Shown: positions 53,722-62,144 of the stretch, piece by piece | Numbering within the stretch: position 1 is the stretch's first letter | Layout of the letters: each line of letters opens with the position of its first letter | Assembly: GCA_910577315.1 (NCBI GenBank) | Contig: CAJTME010000006.1 | Coordinates: 62,001 to 126,000, forward strand | DNA: 64,000 nucleotides | Reading direction: 5' to 3' | Source of the DNA: an uncultured Muribaculaceae bacterium | GTDB taxonomy: Bacteria; Bacteroidota; Bacteroidia; Bacteroidales; Muribaculaceae | Made by a program: the position numbers and the translations under genes | Notes under the pieces: generated by a model | Seen by the model: only the letters and a program-made list of their open reading frames with translations | Databases searched by the model: none | What the model was told of the DNA's origin: nothing

Positions 53722-55251
53722 ATGAAAATTTTCTCATCCGACGAAATAAACGCCATACGCCAGTACACCCTCCGCGAACAGGGCATCACCATGCGCCAGT
53801 TCATCGATGTGGTGGGTGAGGCTCTGGCCATAGAAATAATAACCTCCCTTATCCCCGGCCACCGGCTGGTGGTGTTCGCGGGGCCTGACCTCAACGGCGC
53901 CTACGCCCTGTCGGTGTCGCGCTACCTTGCCCTGCAGGGCTACCGCCCGTCGGTTTACCTGTTCAACATCGGCGGCAACCGTGCCACCGCCGACTGCGCC
54001 GCCGTGCGCGACCGACTGCGCGAGGAATGTTCCGACATCGACTTCATGGAAGTCACAGGCCTCCAGTTCTCGATGCCCGACCTGCAGGGCGACGTGACGG
54101 TGATTGACGGCCTGTTCGGTTCGGAACGCACCGCGCCGCTGTCGGGCGGATACCAGAGCATCGTGCGCTATATCAACGAGATGGCGCCGCGCATCGTGTC
54201 GCTCGACGTGCCGTCGGGTCTGCTGGTCGATTCGGTCGACGGCCTCATCAACCGCAATATCATCCACGCCACCCTCACTTTGGCAATAGGGGTGCCGAGG
54301 GTGGTGTTCTTCATGAAGGAAAACGCCGAACTGCTCGGCAACTGGAAAATCGTACCCGTCGATTTCAGTCAGGCCGCCATCGAGCGTGCGCCGTGGAAAT
54401 TCCGTCTTGTCGAGAAGGCCGATGTGCGCCACCTTATCTCGCCGCGCGATTTGTTCGCGTCGAAGGCCGATTGCGGCGACGCGGTGATTTTCGCCGGTTC
54501 GTACGGCATGCTTGGCGCAGCCGTGCTCGCTGCCCGGGGCGCCCTCCGCGGCGGTGCAGGCAAGGTGACCGTACATTCGCCGCGCTGCGGATTCTTCGTG
54601 CTGCAGAACTCGGTCCCCTGCGCCCTTTATGAATCAGACCCCGGCGATGTTGCCATCACCAACATCGAACTCGCGCGCGACTACAAGGCTGTGGCAATCG
54701 GTCCCGGCATAGGCACGGCCGACGTCACCATCGACGCCCTCGACGCCTTCCTTAAAATCGCAAACGCCAACTCGCGCCCGCTGGTGCTCGATGCCGACGC
54801 CCTCAACTGCATGGCGATACGTCCAGCGATGCTCAACCATATCCCGGTGATGAGCATCCTCACTCCCCACGCCGGCGAGTTCGACCGCCTGTTCGGACGG
54901 CAGCCTTCGTCCTACGCCCGCCTGCTCAAGGCCATCGAGGTTGCCGGCAAGCGCCATGTGATTATCATCCTGAAAGGACGTTTCACCGCCATCGTCCGCC
55001 CTGACGGAAAGGTATATTTCAATCCCACCGGTACGCCCGCCCTCGCCACCGGCGGCACGGGCGATGTGCTCACGGGTGTGCTCGCGGCCTTCCTCGCCCA
55101 GGGCATGCGTCCCGAATTCGCCGCCATCGCCGCGCCGTTTGTCCACGGCCTCGCCGGCGAGCTGGCCGCGCAGGTCCACGGAACCTTCGGGGTCACGGCC
55201 GCCGATGTGGCCGACCAGCTGGGACGGGCAATAAAATCAGTAATCGAATAA
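53722..55251 (+). CDS. nnr: bifunctional NAD(P)H-hydrate epimerase/dehydratase
   Basis: A 509-residue repair enzyme for hydrated NADH and NADPH. The N-terminal YjeF domain (about residues 1-210: VVFAGPDLNGAYALSVSRYL, VIDGLFGSERTAPL) is the epimerase; the C-terminal ribokinase-like domain (about 225-509) is the ADP/ATP-dependent dehydratase, with GPGIGTADVTID, VLDADALNCMA, LTPHAGEFDRL and ATGGTGDVLTG. Start at 53722 chosen from the promoter position and since MKIFSSDEINAIR is the family's usual N-terminus. The DUF4831 gene follows 11 bp later. Confidence 0.94.
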   Translation: MKIFSSDEINAIRQYTLREQGITMRQFIDVVGEALAIEIITSLIPGHRLVVFAGPDLNGAYALSVSRYLALQGYRPSVYLFNIGGNRATADCAAVRDRLREECSDIDFMEVTGLQFSMPDLQGDVTVIDGLFGSERTAPLSGGYQSIVRYINEMAPRIVSLDVPSGLLVDSVDGLINRNIIHATLTLAIGVPRVVFFMKENAELLGNWKIVPVDFSQAAIERAPWKFRLVEKADVRHLISPRDLFASKADCGDAVIFAGSYGMLGAAVLAARGALRGGAGKVTVHSPRCGFFVLQNSVPCALYESDPGDVAITNIELARDYKAVAIGPGIGTADVTIDALDAFLKIANANSRPLVLDADALNCMAIRPAMLNHIPVMSILTPHAGEFDRLFGRQPSSYARLLKAIEVAGKRHVIIILKGRFTAIVRPDGKVYFNPTGTPALATGGTGDVLTGVLAAFLAQGMRPEFAAIAAPFVHGLAGELAAQVHGTFGVTAADVADQLGRAIKSVIE

Positions 55252-55262
55252 CTCCCCTCGAT

Positions 55263-56354
55263 ATGAAAAACATGACAGTGGCGATAATCGCCATGGCCGC
55301 CATGACGGCCCCCACGATGACAACCGCGCAGACAACCCAGCGCGTCACCGCCACAAAGGCCAATGACTACGGGCTGATTTACTCGCTGCCCGTCACCGAA
55401 CTCGACATCACCGTCGAAACCCTCCACACCAAGCGCACTCCGGGCGAGTTTTATAATTATGCCCGCCGTAACCTCGCCATCTCCGACGCCATCACCGAGC
55501 CTTCGACCACCGTCGAGGTGCGCTCGGTGACAATCACTCCCCGCGGCGTGGCCGACCCCGACAGCCGCTGGCAGGTGCAGTTCAAGAGCGGCGCGACGCC
55601 TTTCATGCTGCTAACGCCCGAGGGGATTCCCCTTACGGTCAATACCGAGTCGCCGGCAACGGTGGCGTCGCCGGCGCTGCCTGTCGCCCGCGAGGCCGAG
55701 CCCACCATCCTCGAAAAGCCTGTTGCCCGCCAGGCAATGACGCAGGACATGATACGCTCGTCGTCCACATCCAAGCGCGCCGAACTTGCCGCCGCGCGCA
55801 TTTTCGAACTGCGCGACACGCGTTCGGACCTGCTGTCGGGGCAGGCCGACAATCCTCCCGCCGACGGACAGGCCATGCAGCTTGTGCTCGACAACCTCGG
55901 CGGCCAGGAACAGGCGCTGACGGCCATGTTTGCCGGTACGGAACAGACCTGGACCACGGTGAGCACAATTGCCGTGCGCCCCGACTCGCTGGGTCTGTCG
56001 GACGAGGTTATTGCCCGCATATCTCCGTTTGAGGGAGTTCTGGACGCTGACAACCTGGCCGGTTCCCCGCTGACGGTGTCGGTTGACGTGCTTGAACCCG
56101 GCGAGCTGCCCCTGACGGAAAAGGGCGAGGAGAAGCGTTTCCCGAAAGGCGGATTCGCCTACCAGATTCCCGGCACGGCCATGGTAACGGTTAAATATGA
56201 AGGCAAGGTTGTGGCGCAGCAGGAAGTGTCGCTCGCCCAGCTTGGCGTAACCTTTGGCCTCGACCCGGCGATTTTCTCCGATAAAAAAGCTCCGTCGCAG
56301 CTGAAGCTCGACCCCGCCACCGGCGCCATCCTCCTCCTCGGCCCGGCGGAATAA
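55263..56354 (+). CDS. DUF4831 family protein
   Basis: A 363-residue exported protein with a signal peptide (MKNMTVAIIAMAAMTAPTM). ANDYGLIYSLPVTELDITVET, KRTPGEFYNYARRNLAIS and KGGFAYQIPGTAMVTVKYEG are typical of DUF4831, a Bacteroidetes family of unknown function that often follows the nnr gene. No membrane segments in the mature part and no cysteines, fitting a soluble periplasmic protein. A long palindrome follows. Confidence 0.88.
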   Translation: MKNMTVAIIAMAAMTAPTMTTAQTTQRVTATKANDYGLIYSLPVTELDITVETLHTKRTPGEFYNYARRNLAISDAITEPSTTVEVRSVTITPRGVADPDSRWQVQFKSGATPFMLLTPEGIPLTVNTESPATVASPALPVAREAEPTILEKPVARQAMTQDMIRSSSTSKRAELAAARIFELRDTRSDLLSGQADNPPADGQAMQLVLDNLGGQEQALTAMFAGTEQTWTTVSTIAVRPDSLGLSDEVIARISPFEGVLDADNLAGSPLTVSVDVLEPGELPLTEKGEEKRFPKGGFAYQIPGTAMVTVKYEGKVVAQQEVSLAQLGVTFGLDPAIFSDKKAPSQLKLDPATGAILLLGPAE

Positions 56355-56373
56355 AGTCCTTGCATTATTCGGT

Positions 56374-56421
56374 TATATGCAGAGCGTGCTCCCGGGATTT
56401 CGGGAGCACGCTCTGCATATA
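56374..56421. terminator. 21-bp perfect inverted repeat between convergent genes
   Basis: Arms 56374-56394 and 56401-56421 match perfectly around GGATTT. No long T run follows on either strand, so it may work as a structural transcript end rather than a classic terminator. Confidence 0.8.
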
Positions 56422-56507
56422 CTTGAAACGTCGTGCCGGGATTTCCCCGGCGGAAGGGGAGGGAGAATGAGTCGTTTGGGAGGTAAATTTACGAGGGCCG
56501 GAAAGCC

Positions 56508-57011
56508 TTAGCGGTAGTCGGCGAAACGCTGCTGGAGTTTCTTGCGGGCGAAGAAGATGCGGCTCTTGATGGTGCCGAGGGGGAGATTCATGTGTTCGGC
56601 AATCTCGTTGTATTTGTAACCGGCGACGTGCATCGAGAAGGGAATACGGTATTCGTCGGAAAATTCGTTGATGGCATCGGTGATTTCACCGGCGTGGAAG
56701 GTGTCTTCGGGAGCTTCGAGACCCGAGTCCTGCGAGAGGTTGAGGTGGTATAGGTTCTCGGTGGTGTCGACAACTGTGGCGGCGCGCTGGTTGCGGCGGT
56801 AGTTGTTGATGAAGATGTTGCGCATGATTGTGAACACCCAGCCTTTGAAATTCGTGTTCTCGGCATATTTGTCTTCATTGTCAAGCGCCTTGAGGGTGGT
56901 GTCCTGCAGCAGGTCGTAGGCGTCGTCGCGGTTTGAAGTCAGCATGTAGGCAAAGTTGAGAAGGTTGCCTTGCAGTTTCATAAGATTGGATTGGAATTTC
57001 TCGGTCCTCAT
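56508..57011 (-). CDS. ECF-type RNA polymerase sigma factor
   Basis: A 167-residue sigma factor with region 2 (DDAYDLLQDTTLKALDNEDKY, FKGWVFTIMRNIFINNYRR) and region 4 (EYRIPFSMHVAGYKYNEIAEHMNLPLGTIKSRIFFARKKL). This ECF type is common as a single chromosomal gene in Bacteroidetes, without an adjacent anti-sigma factor. Start at 57011 (MRTEKFQSN) is chosen; a longer frame upstream adds a basic, A-rich stretch unlike the family. Confidence 0.92.
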   Translation of the reverse strand: MRTEKFQSNLMKLQGNLLNFAYMLTSNRDDAYDLLQDTTLKALDNEDKYAENTNFKGWVFTIMRNIFINNYRRNQRAATVVDTTENLYHLNLSQDSGLEAPEDTFHAGEITDAINEFSDEYRIPFSMHVAGYKYNEIAEHMNLPLGTIKSRIFFARKKLQQRFADYR

Positions 57012-57377
57012 AATCGTAAATTTAGGTGGTCGTTTATACTTTCTTTTTTTAGGTTTTTGTCTGATGACATTGCAAATTTGGGGCAAAAAATTTTTTTGTC
57101 AATAGTTTTAGTGTTAATGAATATTAAACAGATGATTTTTGTAAATTATACTGTATAATATGCTGAAATACAGATAATTGTAAAAATACAAAATTGTTAC
57201 ACGGCTGTTACAATTATGTAAATGTAATGGTAAATACATGTATTTGTAACAAGTATGTCACAAAATTAACGGCTTTTTCACTCTGTAGGGAGAACAAAAT
57301 ACATTATGTGGATATTATCACAATATAAGGCTACCCGCGCACGTTATATACTATTGACGTTTAAACATTGCATAATC
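57012..57377. other. 366-bp AT-rich intergenic region between divergent ECF sigma factor and ferritin genes
   Basis: Much more AT-rich than the rest of the window and with no convincing ORF. It holds a dyad TTGTA-AAAA-TACAA (57178-57191), two direct copies of TGTTACA (57195-57201, 57206-57212) and an inverted copy TTGTAACA (57244-57251). A minus-strand TAATTTTG lies at 57261-57268, without a matching -33 box. Probably the control region of both genes. Confidence 0.6.
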
Positions 57378-57902
57378 ATGATTAATCCCAAACTTCAGGA
57401 CGCCATCAACGCCCAAATCAATGCCGAATTTTGGTCGGCCTACCTCTATCTCTCTATGGCAATGCACTTTGAGAGCGAAGGAAATGCCGGCATCGCAAAC
57501 TGGTTCCGCATCCAGTTCAAGGAAGAACAGGCCCACGCCGAAATCTTCATCAACTACCTCAACTCGCGCGGAGGCCGCGTGCAGCTCGCTCCCATCGCTG
57601 CCGTGAAAACTTCGTGGGGCTCGATTCTCGAAGCCTTTGAGGATACCCTCGAACACGAGAACAAGGTTACCGCCCTCATCAACGACCTCTATGCCCTCGC
57701 CGAGGCCGAGCACGACTACGCAACCCGTGGCAAGCTCGACTGGTTTGTCGCAGAACAGGTTGAGGAAGAGGAAAGCTGCAAGAACATCATCGACCGCCTC
57801 AAGCTCGTCGGCGACAACGGCATGGCCATCTACATGCTCGACCAGGAGCTCGGCGCACGCACCTACACCGTGCCCGCTCCCCTCGCCGCAAAGGGTGAAT
57901 AA
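57378..57902 (+). CDS. ferritin
   Basis: A 174-residue iron-storage ferritin of the bacterial FtnA type. INAEFWSAYLYLSMAMHFESEG, QFKEEQAHAEIFINYLNSRGG, HENKVTALINDLY and VAEQVEEEESCKNIIDRL supply the four-helix bundle and the ferroxidase Glu/His residues. MINPKLQDAIN at 57378 is the normal start; an upstream in-frame ATG was rejected. A long palindrome follows and separates it from the convergent DUF3109 gene. Control by iron or oxygen is likely but the site is not identified. Confidence 0.95.
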   Translation: MINPKLQDAINAQINAEFWSAYLYLSMAMHFESEGNAGIANWFRIQFKEEQAHAEIFINYLNSRGGRVQLAPIAAVKTSWGSILEAFEDTLEHENKVTALINDLYALAEAEHDYATRGKLDWFVAEQVEEEESCKNIIDRLKLVGDNGMAIYMLDQELGARTYTVPAPLAAKGE

Positions 57903-57912
57903 AGAGTGCCCA

Positions 57913-57969
57913 TACAAGAAAGGCGCCATCCGGAACCGCGCGGTTCCGGATGGCGTCTTTCTTTGTATT
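57913..57969. terminator. long near-perfect palindrome, bidirectional terminator
   Basis: A 32-bp perfect palindrome (57925-57956) with weaker pairing outward to 57913 and 57969 (one bulge and one G-U), with T-rich ends on both strands. Located between ferritin (+) and the DUF3109 gene (-). Confidence 0.9.
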
Positions 57970-57983
57970 GGTGCGGACCGCGG

Positions 57984-58592
57984 TCAGTCCGCGCCGTATT
58001 GCTTGAAATATTCCTCGGCGGTGGCTGCCAGTTCGTCGTACCATTCCTTGCCGAAACGGCGCGTGAGCGGGCCCTTAAGAAATTCGTAGGCGCGGAGTCC
58101 CTGTTTGCGGCCGAGCACCTCGGCGCATTTGCAGATGTTCCAGCGGTGGTAGTTGACGGCGGTGAAGGTAGGATATTCCTTGACTCGGACCGGATAGAGG
58201 TGGCACGATACCGGCTTCATGAAATCGACGCGTCCCTCGCGCCAAGCCTTCTCGATGGCGCAGTGGCACATGCCGCCGGCCCCGAAGGTAGTGAACACAC
58301 ATTGGCCTCCGTTGACCAGCGAGGTGACCAGGTCGCCTTCCTCGTCGACATAGGCGACGCCGTTCTCACGGATTTCAGCCTGGGCAGCCGGGGTGAGGTC
58401 GTCCATTATTTCAGGAAGTATTTCTTCGATTTTACGACATTCCTCCTCGGTGACGGGCGCGCCGGCATCGCCTTCGATGCAGCACTGGCCGAGGCATTTG
58501 TCGAGGTCGCATAGGAAATGTCGCTCGAGCAGGTCGAGGCTGACAAGGGTGTCTTGAATCTGCAGCATATAGGTTTCTTCGGTTTCTTCCAT
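57984..58592 (-). CDS. DUF3109 family cysteine-rich protein
   Basis: A 202-residue soluble protein. DLDKCLGQCCIEGDAGAPV, CVFTTFGAGGMCHCAIEKA, PVSCHLYPVR and WNICKCAEVL hold the conserved cysteines of DUF3109, a family likely to bind an iron-sulfur cluster or zinc. The ATG at 58592 shares its A with the TAA of the T9SS plug gene (TAATG), which suggests coupled translation and this start rather than the internal MLQIQDT. Confidence 0.87.
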   Translation of the reverse strand: MEETEETYMLQIQDTLVSLDLLERHFLCDLDKCLGQCCIEGDAGAPVTEEECRKIEEILPEIMDDLTPAAQAEIRENGVAYVDEEGDLVTSLVNGGQCVFTTFGAGGMCHCAIEKAWREGRVDFMKPVSCHLYPVRVKEYPTFTAVNYHRWNICKCAEVLGRKQGLRAYEFLKGPLTRRFGKEWYDELAATAEEYFKQYGAD

Positions 58593-59857
58593 TATGGTTG
58601 TGTCACTATGCGCGACACGCCTATGAGGCGGTCGGTGCGGTCGAGAGGTCCGCGGGTGTAGACTTTTATCAGGTATTCGTTGATGGTCTGGTAGTTGTCG
58701 CCCTCGACGATGGCCGTTGTGCCGCGGTTGGCGCCGGGAGGCACGGCGAGATACTGGTAGTTGTAATGCCCCTGTTTGAGCAGCATTGCCTTTTCGTAGC
58801 GTCCTGTGGTGGGATTGTAGAGCATCTGCGACTCAGGGTTGAAGCGGCGCGAGGTGAAATCGCCGTCGAGAAAAATCATCGTGCCGGGCTGTTCAGGCAT
58901 CTCGAGCGAGAAGTGGACCACGGCATAGTCGGCGTCGAGGTCGGATTCAGACGAGTTGTATTCCCTGACCACGAAACGGCCTTTCTGCGTCTCGTCATAG
59001 GAATAGCTCTCGTCGGCGCGGGGCGTATCGGTGTAGAGTTTGAAATGATAGTACGGGTCGAAATAGGATATGGCGTCGACGCGCATGCCGGGATAGTTCA
59101 CGCTCGATGTCTCGAAGCGGCGGTACTCGTTGCCCGCTTCGAACACGAGGGGCTTCTGATGCTCGTAGATTGCCGTGCGGCCCGACATGCGCAGGGGCTG
59201 CCGCAGGGCCACCTCGTTGTCGGCGCGTCCGTTTTGGGAAATCATCACGGTGATGTCGTTGAATGGGTCGGATATGCCGGCGCGCTCGGTGTCGACCGCC
59301 ACCGTCAGCTGCTGGTGGGCGTCGTTATAGTCCACGTCGGTGCGCGAGGTGACGCTGGCGCTGACGGGGGCTGACTGCTCGCTCACCATCACGCGGGTCT
59401 GGAACCAGACATCGTCGGGATTGTCCTCGGGATAGACCTGGATGAGATAGTTGCCCGAGAGCTTCGGGTCGATGTCGCGGTTGGGAAAGGTGAACCGGTA
59501 GTGGACGTAGTGAACGGTGGTAGCGTGCGAAAAGTCATAGTCCTCGATGATGGATTCGTTGAATCCGTCGAGCCATTCGCTTTCGGCCAGGCGCGAGGGC
59601 TGCCAGTTGGCATCGCATCGCACCGCCCGCCAGCGCAGGTACTGGCGGTCTTCGTCGAGATGGTCGAAGGCCACGGTGAGGCGGTCGCCTGCGCCGAGCA
59701 CAACCACCGGCGGCGCAAACAGGTCGCCGCCGGCAGTGACCTGAACCGTCTTGACGCGCTCGTTGAACACGCCCGTCATCGTATCTGTGGCCGGTTGGGC
59801 GTTTGCGGCGAGCATGCAGGCCAACGATGCCAGGAGTAGCATCAGGATTCTTTTCAT
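58592..59857 (-). CDS. type IX secretion system plug protein (DUF5103)
   Basis: A 421-residue exported protein (signal peptide MKRILMLLLASLACMLAANA). The N-terminal domain (RVKTVQVTAGGDLFAPPVVVLGAGDRLTVAFD, split by motif) with LRWRAVRCDANWQPS, NYLIQVYPEDN and TSSVNYPGMRVDAI follows the DUF5103 pattern. In Bacteroidetes this protein plugs the large SprA translocon of the T9SS when no substrate is passing. The ATG overlaps the ung stop by four bases. It is the only T9SS part in the window apart from a possible substrate (the pectinase fusion). Confidence 0.88.
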   Translation of the reverse strand: MKRILMLLLASLACMLAANAQPATDTMTGVFNERVKTVQVTAGGDLFAPPVVVLGAGDRLTVAFDHLDEDRQYLRWRAVRCDANWQPSRLAESEWLDGFNESIIEDYDFSHATTVHYVHYRFTFPNRDIDPKLSGNYLIQVYPEDNPDDVWFQTRVMVSEQSAPVSASVTSRTDVDYNDAHQQLTVAVDTERAGISDPFNDITVMISQNGRADNEVALRQPLRMSGRTAIYEHQKPLVFEAGNEYRRFETSSVNYPGMRVDAISYFDPYYHFKLYTDTPRADESYSYDETQKGRFVVREYNSSESDLDADYAVVHFSLEMPEQPGTMIFLDGDFTSRRFNPESQMLYNPTTGRYEKAMLLKQGHYNYQYLAVPPGANRGTTAIVEGDNYQTINEYLIKVYTRGPLDRTDRLIGVSRIVTQP

Positions 59858-60519
59858 CGCCAGTCGATTGGAGTTTGGCCGTGGGAGGCGAGATATGAAT
59901 TGGCGCGCGAGAAATGATGGTTGCCGAAAAATCCCCGGTAGGCCGAAAGGGGCGACGGATGCGGCGAGGTGAGCACCAGGTGGCGCGAGCGGTCGATGTG
60001 CTCGCCCTTGCGGATGGCATAGCTGCCCCACAGCATGAACACCAGCCCTTCGCGCTGTTGCGACAGGGCGGCGATGGCCGCGTCGGTGAATTCCTCCCAT
60101 CCCTTGCCCTGGTGCGAGCCGGCGCGGTGGGCCTGGACGGTGAGGGTGGAGTTGAGCAGCAGCACGCCCTGACTGGCCCAGCGGCTGAGGTCGCCCGACG
60201 GCAGGGGTTCCACCCCGAGGTCCGAGCGGATTTCCTTGAATATGTTGACCAGCGACGGGGGCTGCGGAACCCCGTCGGCCACCGAGAAGCAGAGACCGTT
60301 GGCCTGGCCCGGCTCATGGTACGGGTCCTGGCCGAGGATGACCACCTTCACCTTGTCGAAAGGACATGAGTCGAAGGCGGCGAAGATGCGGCCTGCGGGC
60401 GGATATACTGTGCCTGCGGCATAGCTCTGGCGCACGAACGACGTGAGATTCCCGAAATACGGCGAGTCCCATTCCCGGGCAAGCGCCTGATGCCACGTCG
60501 GGTCGATTCTTACATTCAT
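59854..60519 (-). CDS. ung: uracil-DNA glycosylase
   Basis: A 221-residue family 1 uracil-DNA glycosylase that removes uracil from DNA. VVILGQDPYHEPGQANGLCFS contains the catalytic Asp in GQDPYH, followed by LLLNSTLTVQ and the HPSPLS loop with the catalytic His. MNVRIDPTWHQAL is the start chosen; seven extra residues upstream overlap the likely promoter (TAAATTTG, minus strand, 60538-60545). It is coupled to the T9SS plug gene. Confidence 0.96.
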   Translation of the reverse strand: MNVRIDPTWHQALAREWDSPYFGNLTSFVRQSYAAGTVYPPAGRIFAAFDSCPFDKVKVVILGQDPYHEPGQANGLCFSVADGVPQPPSLVNIFKEIRSDLGVEPLPSGDLSRWASQGVLLLNSTLTVQAHRAGSHQGKGWEEFTDAAIAALSQQREGLVFMLWGSYAIRKGEHIDRSRHLVLTSPHPSPLSAYRGFFGNHHFSRANSYLASHGQTPIDWR

Positions 60520-60533
60520 ATCTTGAATTATTT

Positions 60534-60565
60534 TTTGCAAATTTACGGAAAAAACGCTAATTTTG
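60534..60565 (+). promoter_or_regulatory. tRNA-Arg promoter
   Basis: TTTG (60534-60537), 20 bp, TAATTTTG (60558-60565): a near-ideal Bacteroidetes promoter, 38 bp before tRNA-Arg. A divergent ung -7 box overlaps it. Confidence 0.75.
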
Positions 60566-60603
60566 CACCATCAATGCGTCATAAACGGCGCGGCGAGCCG
60601 ATT

Positions 60604-60675
60604 GCACCCGTAGTTCAATGGATAGAATTTCGGATTCCGGTTCCGACGATTGGGGTTCGACTCCCCACGGGTGTA
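60604..60675 (+). tRNA. tRNA-Arg (anticodon CCG)
   Basis: Cloverleaf read by eye: acceptor GCACCCG (60604-60610) pairs with CGGGTGT (60668-60674, one G-U), D arm GTTC/GAAT, anticodon stem TCGGA/TCCGA with loop TTCCGGT (anticodon CCG), T arm TGGGG/CCCCA with loop TTCGACT. The discriminator is A; CCA is not encoded. It reads the CGG codon. The protein gene behind it starts 12 bp downstream. Confidence 0.93.
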
Positions 60676-60687
60676 CTACTTTTTGCT

Positions 60688-61641
60688 ATGAAAACCGTTA
60701 TCCTTGACGGCCATTTGGCCAATCCCGGCGACCTCAGCTGGGAATCCCTGCAAACTTTTGGCGAACTGACAGTGTATCCGCGCACCGAACCCTCGGACGT
60801 GGTGTCCCGCTGTGCCGGCGCCGAGGCTGTTATAGTCAACAAGGTGGTCATGACCGCCGACATCATCGCCTCGCTTCCCGATTTGAAATATATCGGGGTG
60901 CTGGCAACTGGATATAATAATGTGGACATCGAGGCCGCGCGCCGCGCTGGTGTGACGGTGTGCAACGTGCCGGCATATTCGACTGACTCGGTGGCCCAGA
61001 CGGTTTTCTCGCTTTTGCTTCATATCACCAACCGGGCTGCCGACTATGCCGCCGATGTCAGTAACGGACGCTGGCAGCATTGCGAGGATTTCAGCTTCAC
61101 GCTGGGTCCCATACGCGAACTCGCCGGCCTCACCATGGGCATCTATGGCCTCGGCAACATCGGCAAGCGCGTCGCCGCCATCGCCCATGCCTTCGGTATG
61201 AAGGTTGTGTCGCCCACGTCACAGCCGCAGGCGTCGTTGCCCGATTTTATTAAAAAAGTCACCTTCGACGAGTTTCTCGCCGAAAGTGACGTGATTTCTG
61301 TCAATTCGCCGCTGACGGCGACCAACAAGGGTATTTTCAATGCCGCTGCCTTCGGTCGCATGCGCCGGGGCGTGATATTCATCAACACGGCCCGCGGCCC
61401 GCTGGTTGTTGAGCGCGACCTGGCCGATGCGCTTGCCTCGGGTCAGGTTGGTGCCGCAGGTCTTGACGTGCTTTGCGAGGAGCCTCCCCGCAACGGTTCA
61501 GTGCTGACCTCGGCTCCTAACTGCTACATCACGCCTCATCTGGCATGGCAGTCGACGGCAGCGCGGCGCCGCCTTGTCGACATCACCTGCGGAAACGTGG
61601 CCGCCTTCGTGGCCGGCAAGCCGCAGAATGTCGTGAGCTGA
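60688..61641 (+). CDS. D-2-hydroxyacid dehydrogenase
   Basis: A 317-residue NAD-dependent dehydrogenase of the D-isomer-specific family, similar to hydroxypyruvate reductases/glycerate dehydrogenases. GIYGLGNIGKRVAAIAHAFGM is the NAD-binding loop; NTARGPLVVERDL (Arg), GLDVLCEEPP (Glu) and ITPHLAWQS (His) hold the catalytic residues. A longer in-frame reading runs through the tRNA gene and is not credible; MKTVILDGHLANPGD is the family start. No separate promoter was seen, so it is probably transcribed with the tRNA. The convergent DUF4332 gene ends 4 bp away. Confidence 0.93.
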   Translation: MKTVILDGHLANPGDLSWESLQTFGELTVYPRTEPSDVVSRCAGAEAVIVNKVVMTADIIASLPDLKYIGVLATGYNNVDIEAARRAGVTVCNVPAYSTDSVAQTVFSLLLHITNRAADYAADVSNGRWQHCEDFSFTLGPIRELAGLTMGIYGLGNIGKRVAAIAHAFGMKVVSPTSQPQASLPDFIKKVTFDEFLAESDVISVNSPLTATNKGIFNAAAFGRMRRGVIFINTARGPLVVERDLADALASGQVGAAGLDVLCEEPPRNGSVLTSAPNCYITPHLAWQSTAARRRLVDITCGNVAAFVAGKPQNVVS

Positions 61642-61645
61642 ACCG

Positions 61646-62053
61646 TCAGTAGGTTACGAGCGGCTCAAGTTCCTTTGCCTGGTCAATCATGCGCTGCAGC
61701 TCAGTCTCCGAGGGGACGCGGTTGCACAGATTTTTTGCGTCGTTAACTTCGACAAGCTTGGGCTGGAGGTTGGAGGCGACGCGATGGCGGAACTCCTTGA
61801 CGGTGTCGACTCCGGCGGCTTCGAGCAGTTCGGCGAACTGGCCTGCGACCCCGCGTATGCGCATTAGGTCGGCGTGGTTGGTCCATTTCAGAATCAGTTT
61901 GGGACTGATGCCGGTTTCTTCGGCCACTTTCTGTCGTCCGGCAGCTTTGGCGCAGTATTCGAGCAATTTGCCGGTGGTGTCGATGCCGACGGCCTCGAGC
62001 TTTTTGGCGTAAGTCTCGCCAATGCCTTCGATTACTTCAATTTTGTATGACAT
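61646..62053 (-). CDS. DUF4332 family helix-hairpin-helix protein
   Basis: A 135-residue soluble protein with two HhH-like segments: VIEGIGETYAKKLEAVGIDTTGKLL and IRGVAGQFAELLEAAGVDTVKEF. Both resemble the DNA/RNA-binding hairpins of DUF4332, a family that often occurs as a stand-alone protein of unknown role. No catalytic motif is evident. It lies after the OmpH genes on the same strand, separated by a terminator-like hairpin. Confidence 0.8.
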   Translation of the reverse strand: MSYKIEVIEGIGETYAKKLEAVGIDTTGKLLEYCAKAAGRQKVAEETGISPKLILKWTNHADLMRIRGVAGQFAELLEAAGVDTVKEFRHRVASNLQPKLVEVNDAKNLCNRVPSETELQRMIDQAKELEPLVTY

Positions 62054-62085
62054 AGTACAATGGTTTTAGGAGTGCTATGTCAATA

Positions 62086-62122
62086 AAACGCCCGCGCCGA
62101 CCATAAGGTTGACGCGGGGCGT
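62086..62122 (-). terminator. terminator after the ompH genes
   Basis: On the minus strand ACGCCCCGCGTC pairs with GGCGCGGGCGT with one bulge, followed by TTTATTG. It lies 23 bp past the ompH stop at 62145. Confidence 0.7.
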
Positions 62123-62144
62123 GATGGTTGTGCGGATGGTATCT

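Noticed and set aside
60490..60687. N-terminal extension of the dehydrogenase
   Set aside because: It would translate through the tRNA-Arg gene; the family start is at 60688.
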